A stretch of DNA of 64,000 nucleotides. It comes from Liopterus haemorrhoidalis (Eukaryota > Arthropoda > Insecta > Coleoptera > Dytiscidae). Below, in pieces: positions 33,013-42,979 of this stretch. The DNA lies in assembly GCA_963971575.1 (NCBI GenBank), contig OZ020613.1, forward strand, positions 49,160,250 to 49,224,249, in the 5' to 3' direction. The notes beneath the pieces are model-generated. The model made no database searches, was not told the DNA's origin, and saw only the letters and a list, made by a program, of their open reading frames with translations. The translations under genes were made by a program, and so were the position numbers. Numbering within the stretch: the stretch's first letter is position 1; the number at the start of each line of letters is the position of its first letter.

Positions 33013-34266
33013 CAAGGTGTCTCAAAAGAAATTTTATATTTAGTGGATCGATTAAAAAAAAAAGTAAGCCGTATATAGAAAAAATGTTTATTAATTATTA
33101 AAATACACTTTTTGGGGATTTATTTCTTAAAAATAATATCGTCTAAATGTAGACCCTCGCGTTCTCGGCACCCATTTAATCGAACAGTAAAATTACTTAT
33201 GACGTCTCGGCAGGTGGACTCAGGGATGGCTGCCATTTCGTGACGGATATTTTCTTTCATATGCGCCAGTGAAGTCGGTTTATTGGCGTAAACTTTAGAT
33301 TTAAGATAACCCCATAGGAAAAAGTCCATAGGGGTTAAATCTGGACTGCGTGGAGGCCAATTTATGTCACCTCTCCGGGAGATCAATTTGCCTGAGAAAA
33401 TTTCACGAACACGTGGCAGAGACATATTGGACGTGTCTGAAGTTGCTCCGTCCTGTTGGAACCATGTTCTTTGGTTATAGCCAGGAAAGTTTTGCAGTTC
33501 AGGTACCAAGAAGTTATCTAACATCTCCACATAACGCTCTGAATTCACTGTAACTGCACGCCCCCTTTCGTCTTCAAAAAAGTAAGGGCCGATAATTCCT
33601 CGCGCCGACATCGCAGCCCATACGGTCACTTTAGGTGGATGTAGGGGTTTCTGATGTTTGCGTTTCGGATTCGTTGCACTCCAGTAGCGGAAGTTCTGCT
33701 TATTTACGTGGCCATTAAGATGAAAATGAGCTTCATCCGAAAAAAAATGTTGGTAAACGTTGAAAATCGCTCAATCACCTGATTTACGAAATTAAGCCTC
33801 TGACTGGCATCTTGGGGCTTTAATTCTTACACCAATTGAATTTTGTAGGGGTGCACTTGCGCGCTTCCGAATTGAAAGGTTCGGGTCGTCACGAACAGAC
33901 TGATTAACATTCTCCACGTTTTCTACCGTTCTTGATGACCTAGGTCGCCCGGATTTTGATTCATCCAGCGTTGTACCAGTCTCTTCAAACTTTTTAACCC
34001 AATGTCGAATGAGAGGAATGCTTGGCGCATCATTTAAGTGGCGAAAACCGCGAATACTGCAGAATTTTCTACGCGCTACAGTCGCCGAATCACCGTTTTT
34101 GTAAAACTCTCGCACGCATAACGCGCAGTCTGCTCCCGAGAAACGCTCCATAGCGACTGAATTCCCAAGAGCCAGGCTACCGATTGACATAACCCCCGCG
34201 CCCCTCGGATACGTTGCGTTCACGCAGTAAGCTAAATAAATATAAAATTTCTTTTGAGACACCTTG
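33013..34266 (-). mobile_element. DD41D mariner-type transposon
   Basis: 1,254 bp with inverted ends CAAGGTGTCTCAAAAGAAAT and TA on both sides (33011-33012, 34267-34268). One transposase gene runs on the minus strand and is frameshifted. It was inserted in the C-terminal part of the P-type transposase gene. Confidence 0.9.
33120..34190 (-). pseudogene. DD41D mariner transposase, frameshifted
   Basis: From ATG 34190 the first frame holds two helix-turn-helix parts: CVREFYKNGDSATVARRKF, then LIRHWVKKFEETGTTL and SGRPRSSRTVENV. It ends at 33792. The first catalytic Asp lies in a short middle piece (FSDEAHFHLNGHVNK). The last frame (33629-33120) starts at MTVWAAMSARGIIGPYFF and carries WFQQDGAT (second Asp) and SPDLTPMDFFLWGY (third Asp). 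I counted 41 residues between the last two Asp, hence DD41D. At least one frameshift and a stop inactivate it; the normal protein is about 350 residues. Confidence 0.85.
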
Positions 34267-36195
34267 TATTAAAATCTATTAAATTGCAAAGTTGCTCAAC
34301 AATTTTCTCATTATTTACATATTTCACGATATTGTTAAAAACTATTCCTTTACACCTTTCCACCTCATCAATCAACTCTTTTGACGGATACATCATTTTC
34401 CTTGAAGCACTGTAATCCTTTACAATTATAAGTGCATGTGAATCTGTACATATTTCGTCCAAAAAATATTTCCTGCAATTTTTGCAATTTCTATTTAAAA
34501 ACTTCCTACAAATGAACCCCGCAGTGTACGAGATAGTATGGAAGCGAATGTTTTTCAAAAATTTATTGGGATCAAAGGACGTTGTGTTCGACAAAACAGA
34601 AGGAAGGGATGTATTGTTAGGATCGACTGGAATAATAATAGGAGTAAAAGGAATAACTGACTCAGAGGGAGCACTAAAGGACTGCCTCGGGCTTATGAGA
34701 AATCGGATACTGGTAAGGAATTTAGTCCCATCATCTTCACAGTTTGTTGCATTTAAATTGTGAAGCAAAACATTTATGATGCAGGTCTTATACGCGGAAA
34801 CAAACTGTGAAGTTGTTGGGGAATTATTTTGCCCACACAAACCCCTTATGATCCCAAATAAAGTTTCTAAGGGGTCTTGATTTAATGTCCTAGTCGATAG
34901 GTGCTTAAAACCAAGACCCCTCATTCTCTTCCATAAAACTATAACATTGCGGATAGTCACCTGGAAATTTTTTTTTTTATGGCGGTGTTAGGACTTTTTT
35001 TCCATTTTTATAGAAAACCATGCTCTCTAAAACTTTTAGGGCATATTCTCAAAACTCGAAAGTTTCAGAACCGTCCCTTAAGGCATGGTTCATCGGTCTG
35101 GTTGTCCGTTTGGAGCTATTCAGACTATTAAATAGTGAGTCCATAAATTTGACCAATTCCGCTGTATCGCTTGCATCAATAACTTTACATTTCGTAGCAA
35201 AAGTTAAACCCGCAAACACAGACCTGCTGAAGATCTGCGTAGCGAATTTAACTTTCATTTTATCCTTCCCTTCTGGAAAAATGTGTTTGTTCGTTAGCTT
35301 TGGTGCAACTTTGCCTTCCTCCGTGCCTCCATCTAACTCATAAAACTGTTTTATATCTGTCCACTTCGCAATTTTATTTTCGAAGTGAATATCTTTAGTT
35401 AAAAAATTATTCCTCATACCTTTCAGTAGATGTGGGGCGTCAAACAGATGAATAATCTCTTTTCCCTTCACTTCGAAAATAAAATTACTGGACAGGCTCC
35501 GAAGTGCTGCTCTGTTGCTCGACCCCTGGTCAGAAACTGTTGCCAGAACCTCAAATTTAGTTTTTTGGTGAATATTGGCAATTACTTCTTTTATAATTTT
35601 TTTCAATTGATAAGTCTTCATGCCACTCTTAACAAAATAGTATGCAACGGGCTGCTTCCAATACTGATTAATTCCCCGTAGTAAAAATACCAGTACATGG
35701 TCGGCTACATTCGGGGTAGACCCTTCCCCTGTATTCTCTAGCCCTGTGATTTTGCCACTGCTATAGTCGAAATTTAAATTGGGCTGTATTGCCATCTCAT
35801 CAATCATTAATACGCAGTACCTATTCAATTCATTAATCTCCAAGGAACAAGTGTTTAGATGATTGAATATGTTTTCGCATATGCCAACATCTAAACAAAT
35901 ATTTTTCAAACTACGTAATAATGTTCGACGTGAAGGCAATGCCAACAGCCTACATAAATATCTATATAGCCATGGGCTTGTTTTATATATCGTGATGCAT
36001 AGAGCTTTCTCGTCAGGTATCCATCTTCTACCACCTTTTTTCAATCTATTGTTTAATTGGCTACCCAGTAATATTTCGGCTGCAGGTGTCAGCTTTAATT
36101 CCTTTATATACTGATTATGCAAAAAACTATTTTTATCACGCTTTTTTATGCACATTTTCAAATCAAATAACTTCCTACGTGCCTTATTAGCATTA
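34267..36195 (-). pseudogene. P-element/THAP9-type transposase, central and C-terminal part
   Basis: The frame from 36195 down reads KSNANKARRKLFDLK, then PDEKALCITIYKTSPWLYRY, VLMIDEMAIQPNLNF (acidic active-site region), TVSDQGSSNRAAL and HLFDAPHLLKGMRNN. These blocks typify P-element and THAP9 transposases (RNase H-like fold with a GTP-binding insertion). At 35049 a TGA follows ETFEF. About 60 bp later there is a TAA and a slip in an A-run, after which 34960-34267 continues with VIVLWKRMRGLGFKHLSTR and NQDPLETLFGIIRG, the conserved C-terminal block. The gene is cut upstream by an LTR element and downstream by a mariner, so it is dead several times over. Confidence 0.88.
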
Positions 36196-36200
36196 CTTTT

Positions 36201-36336
36201 TGTTATATGTGATAAATGTATGTTACTAGGCAACATGGATGTCAGTAGAAGTGTCATGTAGATTTAGCTTAAATAAAGAATACGCTCCTAAAGAATACGC
36301 TCGTATCTTAATATCTGTAGACGTAAACATAAGACA
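36201..36336 (+). repeat. 5' LTR of LTR element 2
   Basis: 136 bp, TGTTATATG to ATAAGACA, reading the same as the 3' LTR. CTTTT at 36196-36200 is the left target duplication. TGGTGTCAGGTGG follows at once, a primer binding site complementary to the 3' end of a tRNA-Leu. Confidence 0.9.
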
Positions 36337-36421
36337 TGGTGTCAGGTGGAAATCAATAAATAATAATTGTTAGTACACAAAGAATTTATCATTTGAAATC
36401 GTTATATATATATTGATAAAT

Positions 36422-38080
36422 ATGGCGGAATACCAAGAGAAGGTAAGAATGTTGGAGGAAGAGTTACAAAAACTAAAAGCTGGAATCAGTATCGCAAGCA
36501 GTAATACTCATATACCATTACCTAAACCAATAAATATTAAAGAAGGTGACATTTATGAAAATTTTAAATTTTTCAAAAGAAGTTGGGAAAATTATTGTAC
36601 AGCTAGTGGACTGAGTATGAAAACTGAAAATGAAAAAATAGCAATTTTATTAACAGCTGTAGGTGAAGACATATTCAAAATGTATGAAAATTTTGATATT
36701 AGTAAAGAAGATAAGGCAAAATGTGATACCTTATTAGTAGCCATAGGAGATAATTTAATACCACAAATAAATAAACGTTACGAAAGGGCTAAATTCAATA
36801 TGGCAAAGCAAGAAGATAGTGAAGAATATATCGATTATTTTGACAGGTTAAAGAAACTTATAAAAAACTGTCAGTATGGTGAGCTTGAAAAAGATTTATT
36901 ATTAGACAAAATCATTTATTCAATTAATGATAATAAGCTAAGAGAGAAATTATGGTTGAATAGAAATATTAATTTAGAAGAAGCTATTGACATATGCAAA
37001 AGTAAAGAACTGTCAAACAAGCAACTGAAAAATTTAAATGAAAATGTTGAAGATAAGGACATAAAGAAAGTTAGATATAACAGTAAGAAAAGTGAAAATA
37101 AATTTAGTGCAAAATTAAATAGAAAATATGGAGAAACAAGTGGTAATCAAAGATATGACAAGTTTACAGAAGGTAATCAAAAATATGACAAGTTTACAGA
37201 AGGTAATCAAAGATATGACAGAGAAACACATTGTAAATATTGTGGATATAAACACAGTATAGATAAATGTCCCGCTAAAGGAAAAATTTGTAACAATTGT
37301 GGTCGTAAAAATCACTATGCAAAAGTTTGTTTATATAACAAAAGAAGTCAAAGAATCAAGTATATAGGTGGAGAGAATGGATGTGAAAGTGAAAATGAAA
37401 ATATCTTAAAGATAAATAAAGAAGGACGGAGACAAATAAATGCAGAAATTTATTTTATTACAAGGAAAAATAAATTAGTAAAAGAAAAATGTCAATTGGA
37501 CACAGGTGCAACTTGTAATATAATAGGTTTAAGAAATTTAAAAGATATTTTAGAAGAAAGTAATGTCTTTTTAGAAAAATCATATTCAAATTTAAAATGT
37601 TTCAGTGGTCAAATAATTAAACCTATTGGTAAGAAAATTTTGAAATGTTTACGTCATGATGAAGAATTTGAAGTTGAATTTGAAGTTATCTCTAATGATC
37701 ATATACCATTATTGTCAGCACAAACTTGTGAAGAATTGAAACTAATAAAAATATGTAATAAAATAGAAACAAGCAAAAGAAAATCAGCACAAGCAATAAT
37801 ACAAGAATATGATGAGATTTTTAATGGATTGGGTTGTTTGGATGGTGAAATTTTCTTAGAAACTGATGAAAAGATTATTCCTAAAATACAACAGCCGCGA
37901 AGAATACCTGTTACATTAATTAATGATCTAAAGAAAAATTTAGAAGATATGGAAAAAACTGGTATTATCAAAAAGGAAGATAGTCATACAGATTGGGTGA
38001 GTAATATCTTAACTGGAAGATCACAACAAAAATTTAGAAAATTTAATGAAAAGACTAAGAGAAAGGAATTTAAAACTTAA
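36422..38080 (+). CDS. Gag-protease and start of RT, LTR element 2
   Basis: ATG 36422 (MAEYQEKVRMLEEELQKLKA). A leading coiled coil of about 20 residues is followed by a gag capsid-like region (FKFFKRSWENYCTASGLSM). A threefold tandem of GNQRYDKFTE precedes the zinc knuckles (CKYCGYKHSIDKC and CNNCGRKNHYAKVC). The protease site is CQLDTGATCNII. Then comes the RT entry (RRIPVTLINDLKKNLEDMEK and GIIKKEDSHTDWVSNI), after which the frame changes at the deletion point near 38010 and ends at 38080. Confidence 0.88.
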   Translation: MAEYQEKVRMLEEELQKLKAGISIASSNTHIPLPKPINIKEGDIYENFKFFKRSWENYCTASGLSMKTENEKIAILLTAVGEDIFKMYENFDISKEDKAKCDTLLVAIGDNLIPQINKRYERAKFNMAKQEDSEEYIDYFDRLKKLIKNCQYGELEKDLLLDKIIYSINDNKLREKLWLNRNINLEEAIDICKSKELSNKQLKNLNENVEDKDIKKVRYNSKKSENKFSAKLNRKYGETSGNQRYDKFTEGNQKYDKFTEGNQRYDRETHCKYCGYKHSIDKCPAKGKICNNCGRKNHYAKVCLYNKRSQRIKYIGGENGCESENENILKINKEGRRQINAEIYFITRKNKLVKEKCQLDTGATCNIIGLRNLKDILEESNVFLEKSYSNLKCFSGQIIKPIGKKILKCLRHDEEFEVEFEVISNDHIPLLSAQTCEELKLIKICNKIETSKRKSAQAIIQEYDEIFNGLGCLDGEIFLETDEKIIPKIQQPRRIPVTLINDLKKNLEDMEKTGIIKKEDSHTDWVSNILTGRSQQKFRKFNEKTKRKEFKT

Positions 38081-40154
38081 CAAAGAAAAAATGAAGTTAT
38101 GTAAAAAAGAAGTAAAATTTTTTGGTCATATTCTGACAGACAAGGGCATCAAGACAGATGAATCTAAGATTCAAGCGATATTACATATGAAACAGCCCCA
38201 GAATAAACAAGAAATAATGAGATTTCTTGGAATGGTAACTTATATCAATAAATTTATACCACGACTGTCAGAAGTAGCAGAACCATTGAGAAATTTGACA
38301 AGAGATAATGTTGAATTTGTATGGACAGAAACACATACGAAAGCTTTAGAAAAATTAAAAAAGCTGATTACAAGAACGCCGATTTTGCAGTATTATAATC
38401 CCAAGAAACCTTTGAAAATACAAACTGATGCTTCAAGTACAGCAATTGGATGTACATTACTTCAAGACAATTTACCAGTAACTTATGCTTCAAAAACTTT
38501 AACAGCAACACAAAGGAAATATTGTCAGATTGAGAAAGAAGCATTAGCTATTTTATTTGCCTGCACAAGATTTGACCAATATATATGTGGCAAAAGAAAT
38601 ATTATTGTAGAGACAGATCACCGACCTTTAATAAATATTCTACAAAAACCAATACATAAGTCACCGAAACGCTTACAAAACATAATAATGAGTCTTCAAA
38701 GGTATGATATAAAACTATGCTATATAAAAGGACAGGAAATGCACATAGCCGATTTTCTATCACGATTAGAAACGAAATATGATAACGAAGATATTATAAA
38801 TATTGACGTCTATAAAATTGAAAAAATAATAGATAGTATTGATCAGGCAGAAGATTTAAGAATTAGAAATATTACATTGGAAAAAATTAGAGATTCGACA
38901 AAAAAATGTCATCAAATGCAAAAGCTAAGGAATATTATACAAGAAAGTTGGCCAGATAAAATAGAAGACGTTCCAGAAGATTTAAAAATATATTGGAACA
39001 TTAGAACTGAATTAAATACACAAAAAGGAATAATATATAAAGGAGAAAGAATACTAATTCCTAAAGAAATGAGAAAAGAAATAATTAGAAAACTACATTC
39101 AGCACATCAGGGAATCGAAAACACTACAAAACTGGCAAGAGATACCGTATATTGGCCGAATATATCGCAACATATTAAAGATACAGTGTCAAACTGTGAA
39201 GCCTGTAGTAAGTATAGAAGTGCTCAACAAAATCCTGAAATGATGTCACATCAAATCCCTAACAAACCCTGGGAAACAGTTAGCATGGATGTTTTCGAAT
39301 TACACAATAAACATTATCTAATTACTGTTGATCACTACTCTGATTTTTTTGAAGTAGATAAAATGACAAATTTGACAGCAGAACACACAATTCAGTTATG
39401 CAAAAGAAATTTCAGTAGGTATGGAATCCCAAAAAGAGTAATTTCAGATAATGGTACGAATTTTATATCAGAAAAATTCAAACAATTTTCTATTGAGTGG
39501 GAATTTCATCATTATACTTCTAGTCCTATGCACCAACAGGGAAATGGAAAAGCAGAAGCTACTGTAAAAATTATAAAAAACATGATGAAAAAAGCACACG
39601 AGAAAAAAGAAGATATTTATCAAATGTTGCTCATACTTAGAAACACTCCAAACAAAATGAATCTGAGTTCTGCTCAGAGAATGTTTTCTCGAAGATTAAG
39701 ATGCAATGTACCTATTAAAGAAAGTAAACTTAGAACAGAAATACAAAGAAACGTACCAGACAGAATTAGAAAGCAAAGAATCATTCAAGAAAAGTACTAC
39801 AACAGAAAAACCAAAAGTATAAACGAACCTAATACTAATGACAACATATGGTTTAAGAAAAATAACAAAAATTACTGGAAACAAGGAAAAGTCAAGAAAA
39901 GATTTGACAAAAGATCATTCGAAGTAGAAGATGAAGATGGTACGTATAGAAGAAATATAGTACACATTCGATATAATAGACTAGAAGAACATCTAAAAGA
40001 ACATGAAATAAATCCTGACGCAGATAAACCTGCAGAAAACGTTAATAGCGAAGAAAGACCAGAAGAAAGAAAGACATGCAGAAACGAGACAGTAAGACGA
40101 TCTGCAAGAGAAAGAAAAACACCAACAAAATATAAAGACTTTATAATGAAGTGA
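38013..40154 (+). CDS. RT end, RNase H and integrase of LTR element 2
   Basis: The frame is open from about 38013 and enters RT just after the active site (NLENLMKRLRERNLKLNKEK). The YxDD block itself is gone, with an estimated several hundred bp missing by comparison with the family. RNase H (IQTDASSTAIGCTLL, VETDHRPLI) follows. The integrase looks complete: H-x-H and C-x2-C (HSAHQGIENT, CEACSKY), then Asp in WETVSMDVFE, Asp in VISDNGTNF and Glu in GNGKAEATVK. A basic tail ends at TGA 40152. The first ATG of this frame is 38046, so it is not a natural start. Confidence 0.88.
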   Translation: MEDHNKNLENLMKRLRERNLKLNKEKMKLCKKEVKFFGHILTDKGIKTDESKIQAILHMKQPQNKQEIMRFLGMVTYINKFIPRLSEVAEPLRNLTRDNVEFVWTETHTKALEKLKKLITRTPILQYYNPKKPLKIQTDASSTAIGCTLLQDNLPVTYASKTLTATQRKYCQIEKEALAILFACTRFDQYICGKRNIIVETDHRPLINILQKPIHKSPKRLQNIIMSLQRYDIKLCYIKGQEMHIADFLSRLETKYDNEDIINIDVYKIEKIIDSIDQAEDLRIRNITLEKIRDSTKKCHQMQKLRNIIQESWPDKIEDVPEDLKIYWNIRTELNTQKGIIYKGERILIPKEMRKEIIRKLHSAHQGIENTTKLARDTVYWPNISQHIKDTVSNCEACSKYRSAQQNPEMMSHQIPNKPWETVSMDVFELHNKHYLITVDHYSDFFEVDKMTNLTAEHTIQLCKRNFSRYGIPKRVISDNGTNFISEKFKQFSIEWEFHHYTSSPMHQQGNGKAEATVKIIKNMMKKAHEKKEDIYQMLLILRNTPNKMNLSSAQRMFSRRLRCNVPIKESKLRTEIQRNVPDRIRKQRIIQEKYYNRKTKSINEPNTNDNIWFKKNNKNYWKQGKVKKRFDKRSFEVEDEDGTYRRNIVHIRYNRLEEHLKEHEINPDADKPAENVNSEERPEERKTCRNETVRRSARERKTPTKYKDFIMK

Positions 40155-40211
40155 AATTATTTATTTATTTGTGTCATTTATAACATTATCTTAAAGACAG
40201 AAAAAAGGGGA

Positions 40212-40347
40212 TGTTATATGTGATAAATGTATGTTACTAGGCAACATGGATGTCAGTAGAAGTGTCATGTAGATTTAGCTTAAATAAAGAATACGCTCCT
40301 AAAGAATACGCTCGTATCTTAATATCTGTAGACGTAAACATAAGACA
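40212..40347 (+). repeat. 3' LTR of LTR element 2
   Basis: 136 bp, reading the same as the 5' LTR, preceded by the purine tract at about 40198-40211 and followed by CTTTT (40348-40352). Confidence 0.9.
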
Positions 40348-40352
40348 CTTTT

Positions 40353-40531
40353 TAAATAGTTAATAGATTTTTTTTCAGTATTGATTTTATTAAATAAATA
40401 CTTCTTGCGCGTAGTTAAGTCTACTTTGCGGTGCAGGCCAATAGACTCCAAAGTAATCTTCTCTGAAGCTCTACGTGCTCTATGGTGTTATTGGGTTCGC
40501 CTCGGTGTGTTGGGTAATGCAGATGTGCTTG
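40353..40531 (-). pseudogene. P-type transposase, start of exon 2
   Basis: The acceptor TATTGTTTACAG lies at 40532-40543 on the minus strand. The phase-1 frame starts STSALPNTPRRTQ, has a TAA, and continues KITLESIGLHRKVDLTTRKK and NKINTEKKSINYLK before it meets the LTR insertion. After the LTR element it continues as SNANKARRKLF at 36195. A lysine-rich region between the THAP domain and catalytic part is normal for this family. Confidence 0.7.
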
Positions 40532-40639
40532 CTGTAAACAATAATATAAATTATCAATAATTATTCAATTTTATTGGATATTACAAATTTCTATATAAAA
40601 CAAGTTTTGTATAACTAAAATGAAAATTACTGGAAATAC

Positions 40640-40945
40640 TGGCAAATTTCTCAATTACAGTTTATGACCAGGATTAAAACTAGCAAAGGAGCTTAAGTCT
40701 GTCAGGTAATAACAACTAATAACAATAACATAAATGGAATTTGGTAATTATAGTTTATGACTAAGATAATACCTAGAAAAGGAGCTTAAGTTTAAAACAA
40801 TAACATATCTGGAATTGCTCAATTTAAGTTTATGACCGGGATTATACCTAACAAAGAAACTCGGGTCTCTACAGGTAATTACAAGAATTATCATTTAAAG
40901 TTTACAACCAGGATTAAATCTAAAGGGAATTAAGAATGCACAGGC
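40640..40945. repeat. Tandem repeat of about 75-92 bp in the P-type intron
   Basis: Four units carry GTTTATGACCAGGATTA-like motifs at about 40662, 40754, 40828 and 40908, with GGAGCTTAAG shared by most. It lies within the 1.2-kb intron between the THAP exon and the catalytic exon. Confidence 0.6.
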
Positions 40946-41439
40946 CATAACTTGAATGTAATTTTTAAACAACTAAGTGACATCACCCAAACAATCCTTG
41001 TACTGCAGTTGCCCCTCAAAACTTAATAACAAGTATTTAATGTGATATAGGGGTATTTTAAATTATACACTTGTTATATTCCACAATACGTTTCAATCTC
41101 AACGTACGTCAGTAAATAAATTAATTTTATGGAATATATCAAGTGTATTATTATAATTATTATTAAAATATCAATATATCATATCTTTGGTTTAAAGCAC
41201 AATTGTTGAATTGTCAAAAGTTTTCAACATTTTGAGTAAATTGATATTTAATTATATAGCAAAGACGCGTGAACCTCAAGCTAAATCTTTTCCTTGTGTA
41301 TTCTTTCAATATTTAAAAAATCCCGAACATGAGTCAAAATACCAGACAGAAGTTAACATTCCTCCCGGACATTCCCTGACACACTAAAAAAGAGAACAGG
41401 TCCAGGAAAACTAGTACACAGGGTAACCCTAATATAGTG

Positions 41440-41648
41440 TATCGGGCTAATAAAAATAAAGTTTGTTTTTTGTTAAATAGTTAAAATAATGTTTTATTTA
41501 TATGCTTAATAGTTTCGATTCAATCCAAATCATTCTAGCGCTGTACAATAAATGATTCGAACTGAATCGAAACTAGTAAGCATATAAATAAAAAATGATT
41601 TTAACTATTTGACAAAAAAAGAACTTTGTTTTTATTAGACTGATACCC
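41440..41648. repeat. Foldback MITE in the P-type intron
   Basis: GGGCTAATAAAAATAAAGTT on the left recurs inverted at 41648 (GAACTTTGTTTTTATTAG). The arms continue through TTTATATGCTTA and TAGTTTCGATTCA almost to the centre. About 209 bp. Confidence 0.7.
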
Positions 41649-41735
41649 TAACTAAAGTAAATACTTAACCAATCTATATAATACTGTGAAATAAAAAATT
41701 ATACTATGTTATTAAGGTTGCAAAAAAAATCTTAC

Positions 41736-42156
41736 CTTCAAAAATTGATGGTTCCGAAAAAGAAACACTCATCTCTGGTACAGAACTGATCTCTGGCACA
41801 GAACTGGTCTCTGGCACAGAACTGGTCTCTGGTATAGAACTGGTCTCTGGTACAGAACTGGTCTCTGGTACAGACCTGATCTCTGGTGCAGATATCGAAG
41901 TGCTTTCTGAGAAAATGCTTGGAACCATTCCTCACAGCAATTTCTTTCTCTCAGGAGTTTGAAATTGACTCGTATGAAAATGAGCACCACAAACAGGATA
42001 GTGTCGCAATGTAGTGTATGGTATATCCTCCAAATTTTTTAAAAAAGCAGACTGTAAATTTGGAATTACTTCCACCCATTTTCGCCAAAGATCTTCATTC
42101 ATCGGAAAAGTAAAATATGGACCACTTCCATATGTACATCCCGGCACAATACATTT
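41736..42156 (-). pseudogene. P-type transposase, THAP exon
   Basis: Reading down from about 42156: KKCIVPGCTYGSGPYFTFP gives the first Cys pair, LWRKWVEVIPN the conserved Trp, and YPVCGAHFHTSQF the C-x2-H pair, so a complete THAP zinc finger. One TGA (41932-41934) follows ERKKLL. In the same frame the linker then reads MVPSIFSESTSISAPE and several copies of S-V-P-E-T-S up to FEG and donor GTAAGA (41735). The nearest ATG (42164-42166) is one base out of frame, across a run of nine A. With exon 2 this is the N-terminus of the transposase at 32829-36195. Confidence 0.82.
41765..41880. repeat. 18-bp tandem repeat coding S-V-P-E-T-S
   Basis: CTCTGGTACAGAACTGGT-type units, about six to seven copies. 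On the minus strand, in frame with the THAP domain, each gives a Ser-Val-Pro-Glu-Thr-Ser unit. All three minus frames are open across it, which is why several overlapping frames appear. Confidence 0.85.
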
Positions 42157-42349
42157 TTTTTTCCATGATCTTAAATAATAAATTCATAAATTAGTAGGTT
42201 ATTCACTTCATAAATTAAACCATCAATTATTTTTTAAATCAAAACAGAGAGTTGTAATATATATAAATATAACTTACCAGTAAATGCGCTTCAAATACAG
42301 TAATATAAATGGAGATGTAATGATACCACTATATATTTATACTAGCTGA

Positions 42350-42944
42350 GTACCCGTGCTTCGCTACGGTTTATTGACGGTTTGCCATCATCGTGCAATT
42401 ATAATAAGTCATAGTTCTTTATAGATCACATTGCTGACTCTCTCCTCAGGTGTAGATTCACCCCGTTAGAGGTTCATACTAATGACAAATAAAATTCGTA
42501 GTTTGTTTCCAAACATGTGCACAGGTAACTTTTATAAGCTAAAACCTAGTCGATATCTCATATGTCCTAAGAGATACTGAGGAATGCGTGAAAAAAAAAA
42601 ACTCCTTTTCACCTCATATGGGTCGAAAAATCCTTTCTTAGTGCGTTCTTACGTTATATCGAGAAATGTACTCTTGGAATTTCTTATTTCTAATAAAAAA
42701 TTCTTTAGGAATGAAATTTAAAAAACTGTTAGAACACTATCGAAAGATTTTAAAAAGTCACCTAAATGCCAGAAAGGAATGTTATAACTCAAGAAGCACA
42801 GGAGATATAAAGGGTTCGATGCTTACGTTATGGAAGGAATATGTTCCTGGAATTCCATGTATCTAATCAAAAATATACCTATTTACCACTTTACAGATAA
42901 AAAAAAAAAAAAAAAAAAACTTTTAAAACACTTTCTAAAGATTA

Positions 42945-42979
<35 letters not shown>

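Larger units (their letters stand above)
36201..40347 (+). mobile_element. Ty3/gypsy LTR retrotransposon 2, RT catalytic core deleted
   Basis: Identical-looking 136-bp LTRs, CTTTT target duplications (36196-36200 and 40348-40352), a tRNA-Leu-type primer site and a purine-rich tract (AGAAAAAAGGGGA) just before the 3' LTR. The order gag-protease-RT-RNase H-integrase is Ty3/gypsy. The central RT has been deleted. It was inserted, antisense, in the second exon of the P-type transposase gene. Codon use is far more A-rich than in element 1. Confidence 0.92.

Noticed and set aside
34482..36114. Plus-strand frames over the P-type transposase gene
   Set aside because: They mirror the minus-strand coding sequence and show no domain.
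41738..41990. Two further minus-strand frames with CTRDQF and LYQRPV repeats
   Set aside because: They are the other two readings of the 18-bp repeat; only the S-V-P-E-T-S frame continues the THAP exon.
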